Source of the DNA: Clostridiales bacterium
Lineage (GTDB): Bacteria > Bacillota > Clostridia > Christensenellales > QALW01
Length of the DNA stretch: 55,356 bases
NCBI GenBank assembly: GCA_015069575.1
Contig: SVIH01000013.1
Location: 1 to 55,356 of the forward strand
Direction: 5' to 3'
In this document: positions 15,461 to 25,871 of the stretch, in pieces
Numbering within the stretch: the stretch's first letter is position 1
How the letters are laid out: every line of letters begins with the position of its first letter
Notes under the pieces: generated by a model
The model's database searches: none
What the model was told of the DNA's origin: nothing
What the model saw: the letters and a program-made list of their open reading frames with translations, nothing else
Program-made: the position numbers and the translations under genes

Positions 15461-18400
15461 ATGAAGTCTTTGATCAACAAAGTCATTGTCTTTGTAATTA
15501 CCGCTTCAATAGCATTGTCTATTTTTTCGTGCGTTTCGTTTGCTGCACCTGAAAATAACCAACAAAGCGGCGGCCAGGCATTGACCGAAACTAGCAAAGA
15601 TGTACAATCAGGCGAAATAGTTCTGCCAGAAGCTAAAGCTTTTGATAGTACTGTAAAAAGCGATGCTGATTATGATGCATATCTTAACAGTATCAGCGAT
15701 ACATCAAGGCCTGATGTAGAAATCAAATTAGGCGCAAAGGATGCAGTTCAGTTTGACGGCGAAACCGGCAAAATAATGGGCGAGCTTCCTATTGTGAAAA
15801 AAGCACCTATGAATAATCCAGGCAATGAGCGTGAAGGTGCACTTTTTTATGATGAAGGTATTTGTGGCTGGGTTGTTAATATTGAAACATCCGGTTGGTA
15901 TAATATTACATTCTCTTACCTTCTTTATGAAAATGTAACATATGATAAAGCAGGTCAGCAGATTAGTGCAACTGACAAAAGCTCTGCTGCTCAGCGTAGA
16001 ATTTATATCGACTATAAAGTTCCTTTCTATGAAGCACGTCAGGTTAATTTTGAGCGTGTTTGGAAGGATCAGAGCTTACTCCGCGTTGATGAGCAAACTC
16101 TTAATGAAAAGCGTCCATATCAGGAACAGACAGAACAGTGGGAAACTGTTGCTGTTAGGGATTATATGGGTTATGAGGGTGAGCCATTTAAATTTTACCT
16201 TGAAGCAGGCACCCACACAATTGCTTTTGAAGCAGTTAAAGAGGGTATGATTGTTGAATATGCTCTTATTCATCAGATTGCCACAGCACCTACATATGCT
16301 GATTTATTAAAACAGTATGAAGCACAGGGCTATAAAAAGGCAAGCGGAGAGGATAATGTTCTTTTTGTTCAGGCAGAAGGTCTTCATAATCCCGGTACAA
16401 GTAATGAAAAACTTAATGCTTATACATCAAAACAGTATTCAACATTCCTTACAGGTAAAAGCAGTGTGTTCGTAAATCAGTATAATAGTTTTATTGATCC
16501 GTTAGATACAAATGCTTATGATGCAACAAAGGATCCTACATATAACATCCTTAAATCATCACCAACGCTTTATGCTATTTCTGATAGATCATCTCCTTCA
16601 ACCGTACCTTATCATCATGCAAAGATTCGTTATAACACAATCGGTGCAGATAAGTGGCAGTCACCTAACGATTGGATTCAGTGGACTGTTAATGTTGAAG
16701 AAGCAGGCCTTTATGCAATAAGTTTTAAAGCACGCCAGAATACATTAACAGGTATGCACACCACACGTAAACTTACAATTAACGGTGTTCAGCCCTGTCA
16801 GGAAGTAGGAACACTTACATTCCAGTACAGCAACAACTTTAAGATGTATACACCGGCAATATATAAGACAAATGACAAAGGTGAGTATTTACTTGATAAA
16901 CACGGTAATAAAATAGTTGATGAGTACATGTATTTCTACCTTAACGAAGGCGCAAATACAATTCGTCTTGAAACAACGTTAGGTCAGCTTGGCGATCTTC
17001 TTGCTAAAGCAGAACGCAGTCTTTCACAGCTTAACTATGCATACAGAAGAATCCTTATGATTACAGGTCCTTCACCTGACCTTAACGCTAACTATATGCT
17101 TAATACAATGGTTCCTGATGCAATTAAGATTCTTAAGGACGAATATAAAAATCTTTCTGAACTTGAACAGGAATTCATTTCCATATACGATACAGGCGAA
17201 AACCGTGGTATTTCAGCACAGCTTTCAAGCTTAAAGAGTATGATACTTCTTCTTGAAAGAATGAATGTTGACCATAACCAAGTTCCTTCTTTGTTTACAA
17301 ACTTCAAAGATTCTATTGCTGCAATGGGTACATGGATCAATGATATGAGCCAGAACCCTGTTGAACTTGACTATTTTGTTATCGCAAGTGAGGAATATGT
17401 TCAGTTAAATACAATGCCAAAGGCAGATGCAAATTTCTTTGCAAAAGCATTGCATGAAATTCGCTCATTTATTGCATCATTTACTGAGGATTACGATAAC
17501 ATCGGTGGTACAGTTGCTGCTGATGGTCAGGCTCCTGTTGTAGTTTGGCTTGAAACAGGTGCAGGTCTTACAGGTTCTCGTGATAACGCAACAATTCTTA
17601 AACAGCTTATTGATGATATGTTTACAGATAAAACAGGTATTATCGTAAGCACCCGTCTTGTTGCAGGTGGTTCACTTTTACCTTCAGTTCTTTCAGGAAT
17701 TGGTCCTGAAATATGTCTTTCTCGTGGCGCGGTAGATGCTGTTAACTATGCATTCCGTGGCGCAGTTATGAATTTAGCAAACGAAGAGTTGTTCCCTGAT
17801 TATAAAGATATTCTTCAAAACACAAACCGTTATGCTGCAAGTGCAGTAGCTCCCTTTACATTTGGTAATGGAATTTATGCTGTTCCCGAAACACAAGATT
17901 TCTTTATGACATTCTATCGTACAGATATTCTTGAAGAAATCGGGCTTCAGCCCCCAGAAACATGGAATGATGTATACAATATTATTGGTCATCTTCAGAA
18001 TCAGCAAATGACATTTGCTATGCCCGTTCCTGTTGTAGGTGCAGTTGGTTCAGGTAACTTGTCCTTTGCAATGCTTCTTTATCAGAAGGGCGGTCAGTAT
18101 TATACTGAAGACCGTGATTCAACAGATCTTACTTCAGATGCAGCGCTTGATGCATTTAAAGAATGGACTGAATTCTATACATTATATAATCTTCCTAATA
18201 CTTATGACTTTGCAAACCGTTTCCGTACAGGTGAAGTTCCTGTTGGTGTAGCAAGTTATAGCCAGTATTCACAACTTGCAGTTTTCGCACCTGAAATTCA
18301 GGGTCTTTGGGAGTTCTCATTAGTTCCCGGAACTATCAAAACCGATGAAAAAGGTAACACACTTTATGATGAAAATGGTAATGTTGTGGTTGACCACTCC

Positions 18401-18856
18401 TGTGCAAGTAATACTTCAGGTTGTGTAATGCTTTCAATGGATTCTTCAACAGAAGAAGGCAGAAACAGAATTTCACGTGCTTGGGAGTTTATGAAGTGGT
18501 GGACAGGCGAAGATGCACAATATCGTTTCGGTACTGAAATTGAAAGTTTGCTTGGTGCTGCAGCACGTTATCAGACGGCAAACCTTCAGGCAATGTCAAG
18601 ACTTCCATGGGATAAGAAATCAATGACCATGATTCAGGAACAGTGGAAGTATTCAAAAGCAGTTCCTCAGGTTCCGGGCGGATACTATACAGCGCGTAAT
18701 ATTGAATTTGCATGGAAAGAAGTTATCAATAATGCGGCAGCTGATCCTAATACAACTTTCGTTGAATATGTAAGCAAGATCGATAGGGAAATTGACCGTA
18801 AACGCGAAGAGTTTAAGGATAAAATTGCAATAATGACAGGAAAGGCGGTAGAATAA
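15461..18856 (+). CDS. Giant extracellular solute-binding protein of a carbohydrate ABC importer
   Basis: A 1131-residue exported protein from ATG 15461 (AGGAGG seven bases upstream). The N-terminus is a signal peptide; a Cys in IFSCVSFAA might allow lipidation, but AxA-type cleavage is equally possible. Two beta-sandwich modules like carbohydrate-binding domains follow, each with the motif W-(V/T)-(V/W)N(I/V)E-x-(S/A)G-(W/L)Y (CGWVVNIETSGWYNITF and IQWTVNVEEAGLYAISF). A helical linker leads to a family-1 sugar-binding protein domain in the last 440 residues (VVVWLETGAGLTG ... FYRTDILEEIGLQPPETWNDV ... RAWEFMKWWTGEDAQ). Ordinary binding proteins have 400-550 residues, so this one carries about 600 extra. 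Two permease genes follow without a gap. Confidence 0.88.
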   Translation: MKSLINKVIVFVITASIALSIFSCVSFAAPENNQQSGGQALTETSKDVQSGEIVLPEAKAFDSTVKSDADYDAYLNSISDTSRPDVEIKLGAKDAVQFDGETGKIMGELPIVKKAPMNNPGNEREGALFYDEGICGWVVNIETSGWYNITFSYLLYENVTYDKAGQQISATDKSSAAQRRIYIDYKVPFYEARQVNFERVWKDQSLLRVDEQTLNEKRPYQEQTEQWETVAVRDYMGYEGEPFKFYLEAGTHTIAFEAVKEGMIVEYALIHQIATAPTYADLLKQYEAQGYKKASGEDNVLFVQAEGLHNPGTSNEKLNAYTSKQYSTFLTGKSSVFVNQYNSFIDPLDTNAYDATKDPTYNILKSSPTLYAISDRSSPSTVPYHHAKIRYNTIGADKWQSPNDWIQWTVNVEEAGLYAISFKARQNTLTGMHTTRKLTINGVQPCQEVGTLTFQYSNNFKMYTPAIYKTNDKGEYLLDKHGNKIVDEYMYFYLNEGANTIRLETTLGQLGDLLAKAERSLSQLNYAYRRILMITGPSPDLNANYMLNTMVPDAIKILKDEYKNLSELEQEFISIYDTGENRGISAQLSSLKSMILLLERMNVDHNQVPSLFTNFKDSIAAMGTWINDMSQNPVELDYFVIASEEYVQLNTMPKADANFFAKALHEIRSFIASFTEDYDNIGGTVAADGQAPVVVWLETGAGLTGSRDNATILKQLIDDMFTDKTGIIVSTRLVAGGSLLPSVLSGIGPEICLSRGAVDAVNYAFRGAVMNLANEELFPDYKDILQNTNRYAASAVAPFTFGNGIYAVPETQDFFMTFYRTDILEEIGLQPPETWNDVYNIIGHLQNQQMTFAMPVPVVGAVGSGNLSFAMLLYQKGGQYYTEDRDSTDLTSDAALDAFKEWTEFYTLYNLPNTYDFANRFRTGEVPVGVASYSQYSQLAVFAPEIQGLWEFSLVPGTIKTDEKGNTLYDENGNVVVDHSCASNTSGCVMLSMDSSTEEGRNRISRAWEFMKWWTGEDAQYRFGTEIESLLGAAARYQTANLQAMSRLPWDKKSMTMIQEQWKYSKAVPQVPGGYYTARNIEFAWKEVINNAAADPNTTFVEYVSKIDREIDRKREEFKDKIAIMTGKAVE

Positions 18857-19797
18857 TGGCTAATGCAGAAACCAAGGCTAAAAACAAGGCATTTTTCAAA
18901 GATTGGTTAAAATACCAGTTTAAAGAAATGCGCAAAAATGGCAGCCTGTATTTATTCATGCTTCCGTACCTTTTAGTATTTGCAACATTTACAATACTTC
19001 CCGTTATCGTTGCGATGTATTATAGTTTCACTTACTTTAACGTACTTGAGCCCCCACAGTTTATCGGCTTTGAAAACTATGTAAGGCTCTTTACTGCTGA
19101 TGACCTTTTTATGACTGCATTTAAGAATACATTATTCTTTGCAGTTATCGTAGGTCCCGGCGGATATATAATGTCATTGTTCTTCGCATGGCTTATTAAC
19201 GAGCTTGGCAGAAGAACAAGGGCAGTTATGACGCTTTTCTACTATGCACCATCTCTTGCCAACGTTTATGTTGTTTGGAAGATAATCTTTTCATCAGACC
19301 AATATGGTCTTTTGAACGGTTTCTTAATGAACACAGGTATTACACTTACCAATATAAAATGGCTTGAGAATGTTAATTACATAGTTCCGTGTTGTTTGAT
19401 AGTTATTTTATGGTCATCTCTTGGTACCAGCTTCCTTACGTTCATCGCAGGTTTACAGAACGTTGACCGTACATTATATGAAGCAGGCGCTATTGACGGT
19501 GTAAAAAACAGATGGCAGGAACTTTGGTTCATCACATTACCTTATATGAAGCCACAACTTATGTTCGGTGCTGTTATGAGTATCTCCGGCGCATTCTCAG
19601 TAGGTGCAGCAATTACACAGCTTGTTGGTTATCCCTCGCAGGACTATGTAGCCCACACGCTTATACATCATCTTGAAGACTACGCTAATCAAAGAATGGA
19701 ATTAGGTTATGCATGTGCTATTGCAGTACTTCTGTTCTTATTGCAGATAGTTGCCAACAAGGTGATTGCAAAAATGCTTTCAAAGGTGGGTGAGTAA
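18856..19797 (+). CDS. Sugar ABC transporter permease (MalF-like)
   Basis: A 313-residue inner-membrane permease with about six helices. The cytoplasmic EAA loop, where the ATPase docks, reads LYEAGAIDGVKNRWQELWFITLP, matching carbohydrate-uptake MalF/UgpA-type subunits. Its first base is the last base of the binding-protein stop codon, so translation is coupled. It pairs with the next gene. No nucleotide-binding subunit is found anywhere in this locus. Confidence 0.93.
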   Translation: MANAETKAKNKAFFKDWLKYQFKEMRKNGSLYLFMLPYLLVFATFTILPVIVAMYYSFTYFNVLEPPQFIGFENYVRLFTADDLFMTAFKNTLFFAVIVGPGGYIMSLFFAWLINELGRRTRAVMTLFYYAPSLANVYVVWKIIFSSDQYGLLNGFLMNTGITLTNIKWLENVNYIVPCCLIVILWSSLGTSFLTFIAGLQNVDRTLYEAGAIDGVKNRWQELWFITLPYMKPQLMFGAVMSISGAFSVGAAITQLVGYPSQDYVAHTLIHHLEDYANQRMELGYACAIAVLLFLLQIVANKVIAKMLSKVGE

Positions 19798-19800
19798 GAT

Positions 19801-20646
19801 ATGGCTAAAAAAATCAATCGTTCAGGCGCAGGTAACTTTTTAGGCATTTTCTTCTTATGCGCAGTAGCCTGCCTTATGGTTCTTCCAATGGTTTACGCTG
19901 TAGGTAACTCATTCAAACCTATGGATGAATTATTTAAATTCCCACCAACATTATTACCTAACAGATGGGTTACAACAAACTATACAGATTTGTTTGTTCT
20001 TATGGGTAACTCATGGGTACCTTTCTCAAGATATTTCTTCAATACCTTATTTATAACAAGTGTCGGCACATTTGGTCAGATCGTATTTTGTTCACTTTGT
20101 GCTTATCCTCTTGCTATGTATACCTTCCCAGGTAGTAAGTTCTTAGGAAATTTAATTAAAACCGCACTTATGTTTAATGGTACAGTTCTTTGGCTTCCTT
20201 TGTTTATGATCAAGGCAAAACTTGGTATGATCAATACATATTGGGCTATTATCATCCCAACATTCGGCTCGCCAATGGGTATGTACCTTATGCGTCAGTT
20301 TATGTCTCAGATACCAAGAAGCCTTGTTGAAGCCGCCCGTATTGATGGTGCAGGCAGCGTAAGGATTTTCTGGTCAATCGTAATGCCTCAGGTTAAATCT
20401 GCATGGCTTACACTTATGATATTCTCAGTTCAGAACCTTTGGAACTTAGGTGCATCAGTGTTCATTCAAAGTGAATCATTAAAAACTTTGCCTTATGCAC
20501 TTCAACAGATAGTTTCAACAGGTATTGCCCGTCAGGGTGTTGCTAATGCTGTTACAGTTATTATGATGTCAATTCCCATTGTAACATTTGTTATTTCACA
20601 AAGTAACATTATCGAAACAATGGCAACATCAGGTATGAAGGATTAA
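19801..20646 (+). CDS. Carbohydrate ABC transporter permease (MalG-like)
   Basis: A 281-residue partner permease with about six helices, the EAA loop LVEAARIDGAGSVRIFWSIVMP, and a MalG-like C-terminus. It starts three bases after the MalF-like gene and is followed after 13 bases by the NHL protein, whose ribosome site AAGGAGG overlaps the stop. Together the two permeases form the first translocation channel of the locus. Confidence 0.93.
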   Translation: MAKKINRSGAGNFLGIFFLCAVACLMVLPMVYAVGNSFKPMDELFKFPPTLLPNRWVTTNYTDLFVLMGNSWVPFSRYFFNTLFITSVGTFGQIVFCSLCAYPLAMYTFPGSKFLGNLIKTALMFNGTVLWLPLFMIKAKLGMINTYWAIIIPTFGSPMGMYLMRQFMSQIPRSLVEAARIDGAGSVRIFWSIVMPQVKSAWLTLMIFSVQNLWNLGASVFIQSESLKTLPYALQQIVSTGIARQGVANAVTVIMMSIPIVTFVISQSNIIETMATSGMKD

Positions 20647-20659
20647 GGAGGAACCAAAA

Positions 20660-22471
20660 ATGATGAAGTTTAAAAAATCAGCATCTCTGGTACTCGCCGT
20701 TATACTTGCATTAATGTTTACGGTTACAGCTTTTGCAGCTCCGTATCAGAACTATACAGTAACTGAAGGCGGTGTTTATTCCGACCCTCAGGCATATACA
20801 CCTGATAAGGTTATCAACAGTGGTTATATTGGTGTTGAAAACCTTGATGGCAAAGCATTTTCAAATCCGCAAGATTTAACACAGTTTGATGGTAAAGGTT
20901 ACATTCTTGTTTCCGATACAGATAATAACCGTGTTGTAGTGCTTGATAAAGATATCCGCACAGTAAAGCAGATTATCTATGGCTTTACCAAAAATGGCGT
21001 TGAAGAAACCTTTAATAAGCCAAACGGATTGTTCGTTCATGAAGAAGGTAAATATCTTTATGTTTGCGATACCGAAAACAAACGAATTGTAAGATATTCA
21101 TTTAATGAAGCAGAAGACAAGTTTGTTTTTGACAGAACTTTTGATGACCCTGATCTTGCACAGTACTTTAAAGATGCAGCACAGGGTGCAACAAATACAA
21201 CAGCACAGCCAACACCTCTTCCTACAGTAGCACCTGATACTGAAACAGAAAACAATGAAAATAACGATGCAACGCAGGAAGAACCAATCGTTGATGATAG
21301 TGAAATTGAAATCGACAACAGCGGTGATGGTGATAGCGTATCATCAGCAACAGATATTACATACAGACCTCTTAAAGTAGTTGTTGATAGTGCATACCGT
21401 ATGTTTGTAGTATCTAAAAACTGCTATCGTGGTCTCGTAGAACTTTCTGATGATGGTGAATTTACTAAATTCTTTGGTGCCACAAAAACAAAGCAGACTC
21501 TTTCTGCATTGCTTAACCGTTTGTTTACAGAAAAAGCGAAGGATAAGCTTCAGGCTAACCTTTCAACAGAATACAGTAATATTACAATAGATAAACAAGG
21601 ATTTGTTTACGGCACAATTTCACAGCTTAAAGTAGCAGATCTTATTTCTCACTTTACTGCCGCAACTGAAGTTGGCGCTGCACTTAGAAAACTTAATGCA
21701 GCAGGCTCTGATGTTCTTAAAAGAACAGGCATTATACCGCCTTCAGGTGATAATGGTGATGGTATCAACAGATCCACATATTCATTCCTTTGCGATGTTA
21801 CCGTTTCAGAAAACGGCCTTACAAGCGTATTAGATTCACAAAAAGGTCGTGTTTTTACCTATACAAGCACAGGCGAACTTTTATATGTTTTCGGTGCACT
21901 TGGTAAAAATAAAACAACAGTTGGTGAAACAACATCAAGCCGTGCAGATCAGGTTGGATATACTGAAGGCACAAACCTTAACCCTGTTGCAATTGAACTT
22001 TTAACAGATGATGAAACCATTCTTATTCTTGATTCAACAGGCGCACAGATTACAACCTATAAGCCTACTGAATACGGTCTTATCCTTCGTGATGCTGTTA
22101 ACAGCCATGAAGAACGCCGTTATGATGACGCTGTTAAAGCATGGAACAAGATATTAGGTATGTCCTCAAACTCAGCCCTTGCATATAAAGGCGTAGGTAA
22201 AGTTTATTACCTTTGGGCTGCAGAAACAGAAGTTGTTAATAACGATACAAGCGAGCAACGTGAAAAATTCCTTGAAGCCGCTGATTACTTTATGAAGGGC
22301 TATTCACAGGAAGAATATGGAAAGGCTTTCTATAAGTACAGGGATCTTGTTCTTGAAAAAGCAATGCCATATATAATGTGGGCAATTATTATAATAACCG
22401 TAGTAACACTTGTTACAGGTTGGTATAAGAAATTTAAGAAATTCGTAGAAACAGGAGGAAGAAATCAATAA
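20660..22471 (+). CDS. Secreted NHL beta-propeller and TPR protein with C-terminal membrane anchor
   Basis: A 603-residue protein. The signal peptide is about 1-27 (TAFAAPY). NHL-type repeats follow, for example NPQDLTQFDGKGYILVSDTD with NRVVVLDKD and NKPNGLFVHEEG with YLYVCDTENKRIVRY; more blades come after an acidic Thr/Asn/Glu-rich insert (about 175-235). Residues 480-565 form TPR-like helices (ERRYDDAVKAWNKIL, ALAYKGVGKVYYLW, EYGKAFYKYRDL). A membrane helix near 570-590 anchors it, leaving a short basic tail. Beta-propellers of this kind often bind sugars or proteins, so it may be a surface receptor for the importer; this is inference. It shares one base with the YIP1 gene. Confidence 0.8.
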   Translation: MMKFKKSASLVLAVILALMFTVTAFAAPYQNYTVTEGGVYSDPQAYTPDKVINSGYIGVENLDGKAFSNPQDLTQFDGKGYILVSDTDNNRVVVLDKDIRTVKQIIYGFTKNGVEETFNKPNGLFVHEEGKYLYVCDTENKRIVRYSFNEAEDKFVFDRTFDDPDLAQYFKDAAQGATNTTAQPTPLPTVAPDTETENNENNDATQEEPIVDDSEIEIDNSGDGDSVSSATDITYRPLKVVVDSAYRMFVVSKNCYRGLVELSDDGEFTKFFGATKTKQTLSALLNRLFTEKAKDKLQANLSTEYSNITIDKQGFVYGTISQLKVADLISHFTAATEVGAALRKLNAAGSDVLKRTGIIPPSGDNGDGINRSTYSFLCDVTVSENGLTSVLDSQKGRVFTYTSTGELLYVFGALGKNKTTVGETTSSRADQVGYTEGTNLNPVAIELLTDDETILILDSTGAQITTYKPTEYGLILRDAVNSHEERRYDDAVKAWNKILGMSSNSALAYKGVGKVYYLWAAETEVVNNDTSEQREKFLEAADYFMKGYSQEEYGKAFYKYRDLVLEKAMPYIMWAIIIITVVTLVTGWYKKFKKFVETGGRNQ

Positions 22472-23112
22472 TGGAAAAGCTTAAAAACTTTGGCGCAGAC
22501 CTTAAATATGCTTTTCATGTTATATGTCATCCTCTGGACGGTTTCTGGGATCTTAAACATGAAAAACGCGGTAGGGCATATATATCAGTTTTATTCCTTG
22601 TAATGTATGTTATAACCAGCATATTAAATAAGCAGTTTAACAACTATACATTCAACGAATTCAAAGTATTCCCTGAAGATATCAACATTGTTGGTACATT
22701 TGTAACAACAGCACTTGTAGTTGTTATATGGGTTGCTGCAAACTGGGGCCTTACAACGCTGTTTGATGGCGAAGGTTCAATGAAAGATGTGTTCCTTTAC
22801 ACAGGCTATTCAATGTTACCTTTGGTTCTTTCACAGATCGCGCTTATTCCCCTTACAAACATTCTTACTGTTAACGAAGCAACAATCGTTACATTAGTAA
22901 CAGTACTTGGTTACGGTTGGTCGGCTATATTGTTATATACCGGTACAATGACCACACATCAGTATTCTGGTGGTAAAACATTTATTATTATTCTTGCAAT
23001 ACTTTTAGGTATGGTTATTATAGTATTTATAAGCATTCTGTTCTTCTTCCTTGTTCAAGAAATATGGAACTTTATTTATACTATATATCGCGAACTTGAG
23101 CTTAGAAGGTAA
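22471..23112 (+). CDS. YIP1 family membrane protein
   Basis: A 213-residue protein with five predicted membrane helices in the YIP1/DUF1282 arrangement: an N-terminal amphipathic stretch with HPLDGFWDLKHEKRG, then helices around 40-55, 75-95, 110-135, 140-160 and 170-200. The function in bacteria is unknown. It is embedded between the NHL protein and the DUF5696 lipoprotein, each overlapping or touching it, so it is a structural part of this operon. Confidence 0.85.
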   Translation: MEKLKNFGADLKYAFHVICHPLDGFWDLKHEKRGRAYISVLFLVMYVITSILNKQFNNYTFNEFKVFPEDINIVGTFVTTALVVVIWVAANWGLTTLFDGEGSMKDVFLYTGYSMLPLVLSQIALIPLTNILTVNEATIVTLVTVLGYGWSAILLYTGTMTTHQYSGGKTFIIILAILLGMVIIVFISILFFFLVQEIWNFIYTIYRELELRR

Positions 23113-23129
23113 TGGGGGTGGAAAGTAAT

Positions 23130-25871
23130 ATGAAAAAGAAACTTATTTCTGCCTTGCTTGTGTTAATGCTTATCCTTCCTATGATAGCTTTTACCGGATG
23201 TGCAGACAAGAATTATGACGGGTTTATCACACCCGAAAATACTGAAGAACTTTATAAATTCAGTAAAGATGTAAAAACACTTGTTCGTCCTGATGTACTT
23301 ACTCACAAGGTAAACGAAACAGCAGATACTAAATATGAGCTTAAAGATACTATTTTTAAACTTGTAAAAGAGAACAAGTCATATGAATTTTATTTCTGTG
23401 AAGAAACACTTGAAATCGCATTAAAGAGCAAAACTACAGGAGATGTATGGTATTCAAACCCTGCACCATCTGAAAGGGATGCCGGAATTAAAGGCGATAT
23501 GTCAAGCCAACTTTCCCTTTTCTATCTCAACAAGCAAGATGGAAGCCAAAATACACTTTATAGTTATACGGATTGTGTTCTTGAATCTAATCCGGATGAA
23601 GATAAATATCAGTATTTTGCAGTAAACCATAACGGGAACCTTCGTGTTATTTATATTTTAGGTAACTTGAAACCCGATTATATTATTCCTACTTGTCTTG
23701 AAGGTGAAATGGCACTTGAATTTGTTGAAAAATTCAAAGCAAGTTCTGAATTCAGAACTGTTGCTTCCTATCTTACTAACGGAAGTCTTTATGCTGAAGT
23801 TACTCCTTCTGTTTGGAACAGTTGGACATTGGATGCTCAGCAAGAATATCTTAAAATAGCACCTTTGATGGGTGATATGCTTAAAGATGGCAAAACGGTT
23901 TATATTATCAAAGATCAAACAAAGTTCTATAACAAGAAACTTATGAAAAAAATCGAATCGGCATTCGTTGAAGTTATAGGTATGACTCTTGAAGAACGAA
24001 ATGAAATTAATGCCGAGTTCGGTTATGTTGCAGAATCAGCAAAAACATTCTGGATTCCCGTTGATTATGAACTTACAGAAACAGGTCTTAAAGTAACAGT
24101 TCCTAACGAAGAAATTCAGTATGATAAAAACTCACTTTCCCTTGTTTCAATTGATCTTCTCAGATACTTTGGATCAGCATCCAAAGATGAAAAAGGATAT
24201 ATGTTTGTTCCTGATGGATCAGGTGCTATTATAAACTTTAATAATGGTAAAACAAACATTACAAGTGATATTCGTGTACAGCTTTACGGCCTTGATGATG
24301 GTAGGGAAATGCTTACAAAACCCTATCTTAATGAAGGTGCATATCTTCCTGTATTCGGTATTAAACGCGAAAATAGCGCGATGTTTGCCGTTATTGAATC
24401 GGGGGATACAAACGCAACAGTTGTAGCAGATATTGCAGGTAAAAATGTAAACGCTGTTGATCGCAATAAGTGCTTTACAAGCTTCAAAATGAGTGAATAT
24501 GAAGAGCTTCAGTTCAAAAATGCGGGTAAAAAAGCAAAAATTTATCAGTATAATATGAACACAGCAGATCTTTCAATTAATTACACTCTTCTTGATAATG
24601 AAAAAGCCAACTACAATGGTATGGCTGAATATTATAGAAACTACCTTATTAATAAAGGTGTTATTGCAAAGAAAGATTTCAGCAACATTCCTTTTAACAT
24701 TGAACTTGTTGGTGCTTACGACCATAAAACAGCATTCCTTGGTGTGCCCTATACAGAAACAAAGGCAATTACAACCTTTGCTCAGTGTAAGGAAATTTTA
24801 ACAAAACTCAATGAAGCCGGTATTAAAAATGTTTCAGTTAACTACAAGGGCTGGGCAAATAACGGTTTAAGAAACACTGTTTTCAACAAAGTAAAAGTTC
24901 TTAAAGAACTCGGTGGAAAAGATGGTCTTAAAGATCTTCTTGATTATGCAGATACATTAGGTATTAATTTGTATCTTGAAACAGAACTTGCTTTTGTTTA
25001 TGAAAATTCAATGTTCAGTGGATACAGTGAATTTACAAAAGCATCTCGTCTTGTAACAAGAAATGTTGCATATCATTATCAGTATTCAGATGACTGGAAT
25101 ACCGCTTCATCATTAAATGCAGCATCTATTGTTTCACCTACTGTTATTTATGATATTGATAAAACAGATAATTCAAAAAGTTTTGCAATGAAACTTCTTA
25201 ATGATCTTAATAATCTTAATATCAAAGCAGTAAGTCTTGGTAGTCTTGGATATAATCTCCCAGGAAACTACAAAATAAAAGATTTTAGCGATAGGCAAAA
25301 GGTTTCTGAAATTTATTCAGCAGTAGCTAAAAAATATGGCGAAACCCTTTCTGTTATGACAAAGGGAACAAACTCATATATGCTTCCTTATGTAACTGAA
25401 ATTTTTGAAATCAGCAACACAAGCAGTAAATTTAACCTTGCAGATATGTCTGTTCCATTCTATCAGATGGTAATTCATGGCTGCATAGAATATTCAGGCG
25501 ATCCAATTAACTTAGATGGTGATACACGCCAGGTATTCCTTCAGGCAGTTGAAGCAGGCGCAGGCTTGTATTATCGTTGGTGTTATGCGCCAAACGATCA
25601 GGTACAGGAACTCTGGTTTGAAGGTATGTACTCATTAAGTTATGAATCATGGTTTGAAGGCGCTATTCAGATGTATAAGGAATACAATGATCTCCTTGCT
25701 TCTACAGCAAATTCATTTATGATTGAGCATCAGATCGTTGATGAAGATGTAGTTAAAGTTACATACGAAAACGGTGTTTATGTATACATTAACTATAATT
25801 CATATGATTATACTGCTGCTGATGGAACTTTAGTAAAAGCAGAATCTTTTGTAAAGGGAGGGGTAAACTAA
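23130..25871 (+). CDS. DUF5696 lipoprotein, possible TIM-barrel glycan-active protein
   Basis: A 913-residue protein from ATG 23130, behind GGGGGTGG; a start at 23112 overlapping the previous stop is possible. A lipoprotein-type signal ends at FTGC. The first half is beta-rich (YEFYFCEETLEIALKSKTTGDVWYSNP; FVPDGSGAIINFNNGK; AMFAVIESGDTNATVVAD), like the beta-sandwich front part of several glycoside hydrolases. The second half looks like a TIM barrel (IKNVSVNYKGWANNG; LKDLLDYADTLGINLYLETE; YRWCYAPND). I recognise it as DUF5696, a family of unknown function found with ABC permeases and YIP1 proteins in Firmicutes. A role in binding or trimming the imported glycan is inference. Confidence 0.78.
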   Translation: MKKKLISALLVLMLILPMIAFTGCADKNYDGFITPENTEELYKFSKDVKTLVRPDVLTHKVNETADTKYELKDTIFKLVKENKSYEFYFCEETLEIALKSKTTGDVWYSNPAPSERDAGIKGDMSSQLSLFYLNKQDGSQNTLYSYTDCVLESNPDEDKYQYFAVNHNGNLRVIYILGNLKPDYIIPTCLEGEMALEFVEKFKASSEFRTVASYLTNGSLYAEVTPSVWNSWTLDAQQEYLKIAPLMGDMLKDGKTVYIIKDQTKFYNKKLMKKIESAFVEVIGMTLEERNEINAEFGYVAESAKTFWIPVDYELTETGLKVTVPNEEIQYDKNSLSLVSIDLLRYFGSASKDEKGYMFVPDGSGAIINFNNGKTNITSDIRVQLYGLDDGREMLTKPYLNEGAYLPVFGIKRENSAMFAVIESGDTNATVVADIAGKNVNAVDRNKCFTSFKMSEYEELQFKNAGKKAKIYQYNMNTADLSINYTLLDNEKANYNGMAEYYRNYLINKGVIAKKDFSNIPFNIELVGAYDHKTAFLGVPYTETKAITTFAQCKEILTKLNEAGIKNVSVNYKGWANNGLRNTVFNKVKVLKELGGKDGLKDLLDYADTLGINLYLETELAFVYENSMFSGYSEFTKASRLVTRNVAYHYQYSDDWNTASSLNAASIVSPTVIYDIDKTDNSKSFAMKLLNDLNNLNIKAVSLGSLGYNLPGNYKIKDFSDRQKVSEIYSAVAKKYGETLSVMTKGTNSYMLPYVTEIFEISNTSSKFNLADMSVPFYQMVIHGCIEYSGDPINLDGDTRQVFLQAVEAGAGLYYRWCYAPNDQVQELWFEGMYSLSYESWFEGAIQMYKEYNDLLASTANSFMIEHQIVDEDVVKVTYENGVYVYINYNSYDYTAADGTLVKAESFVKGGVN

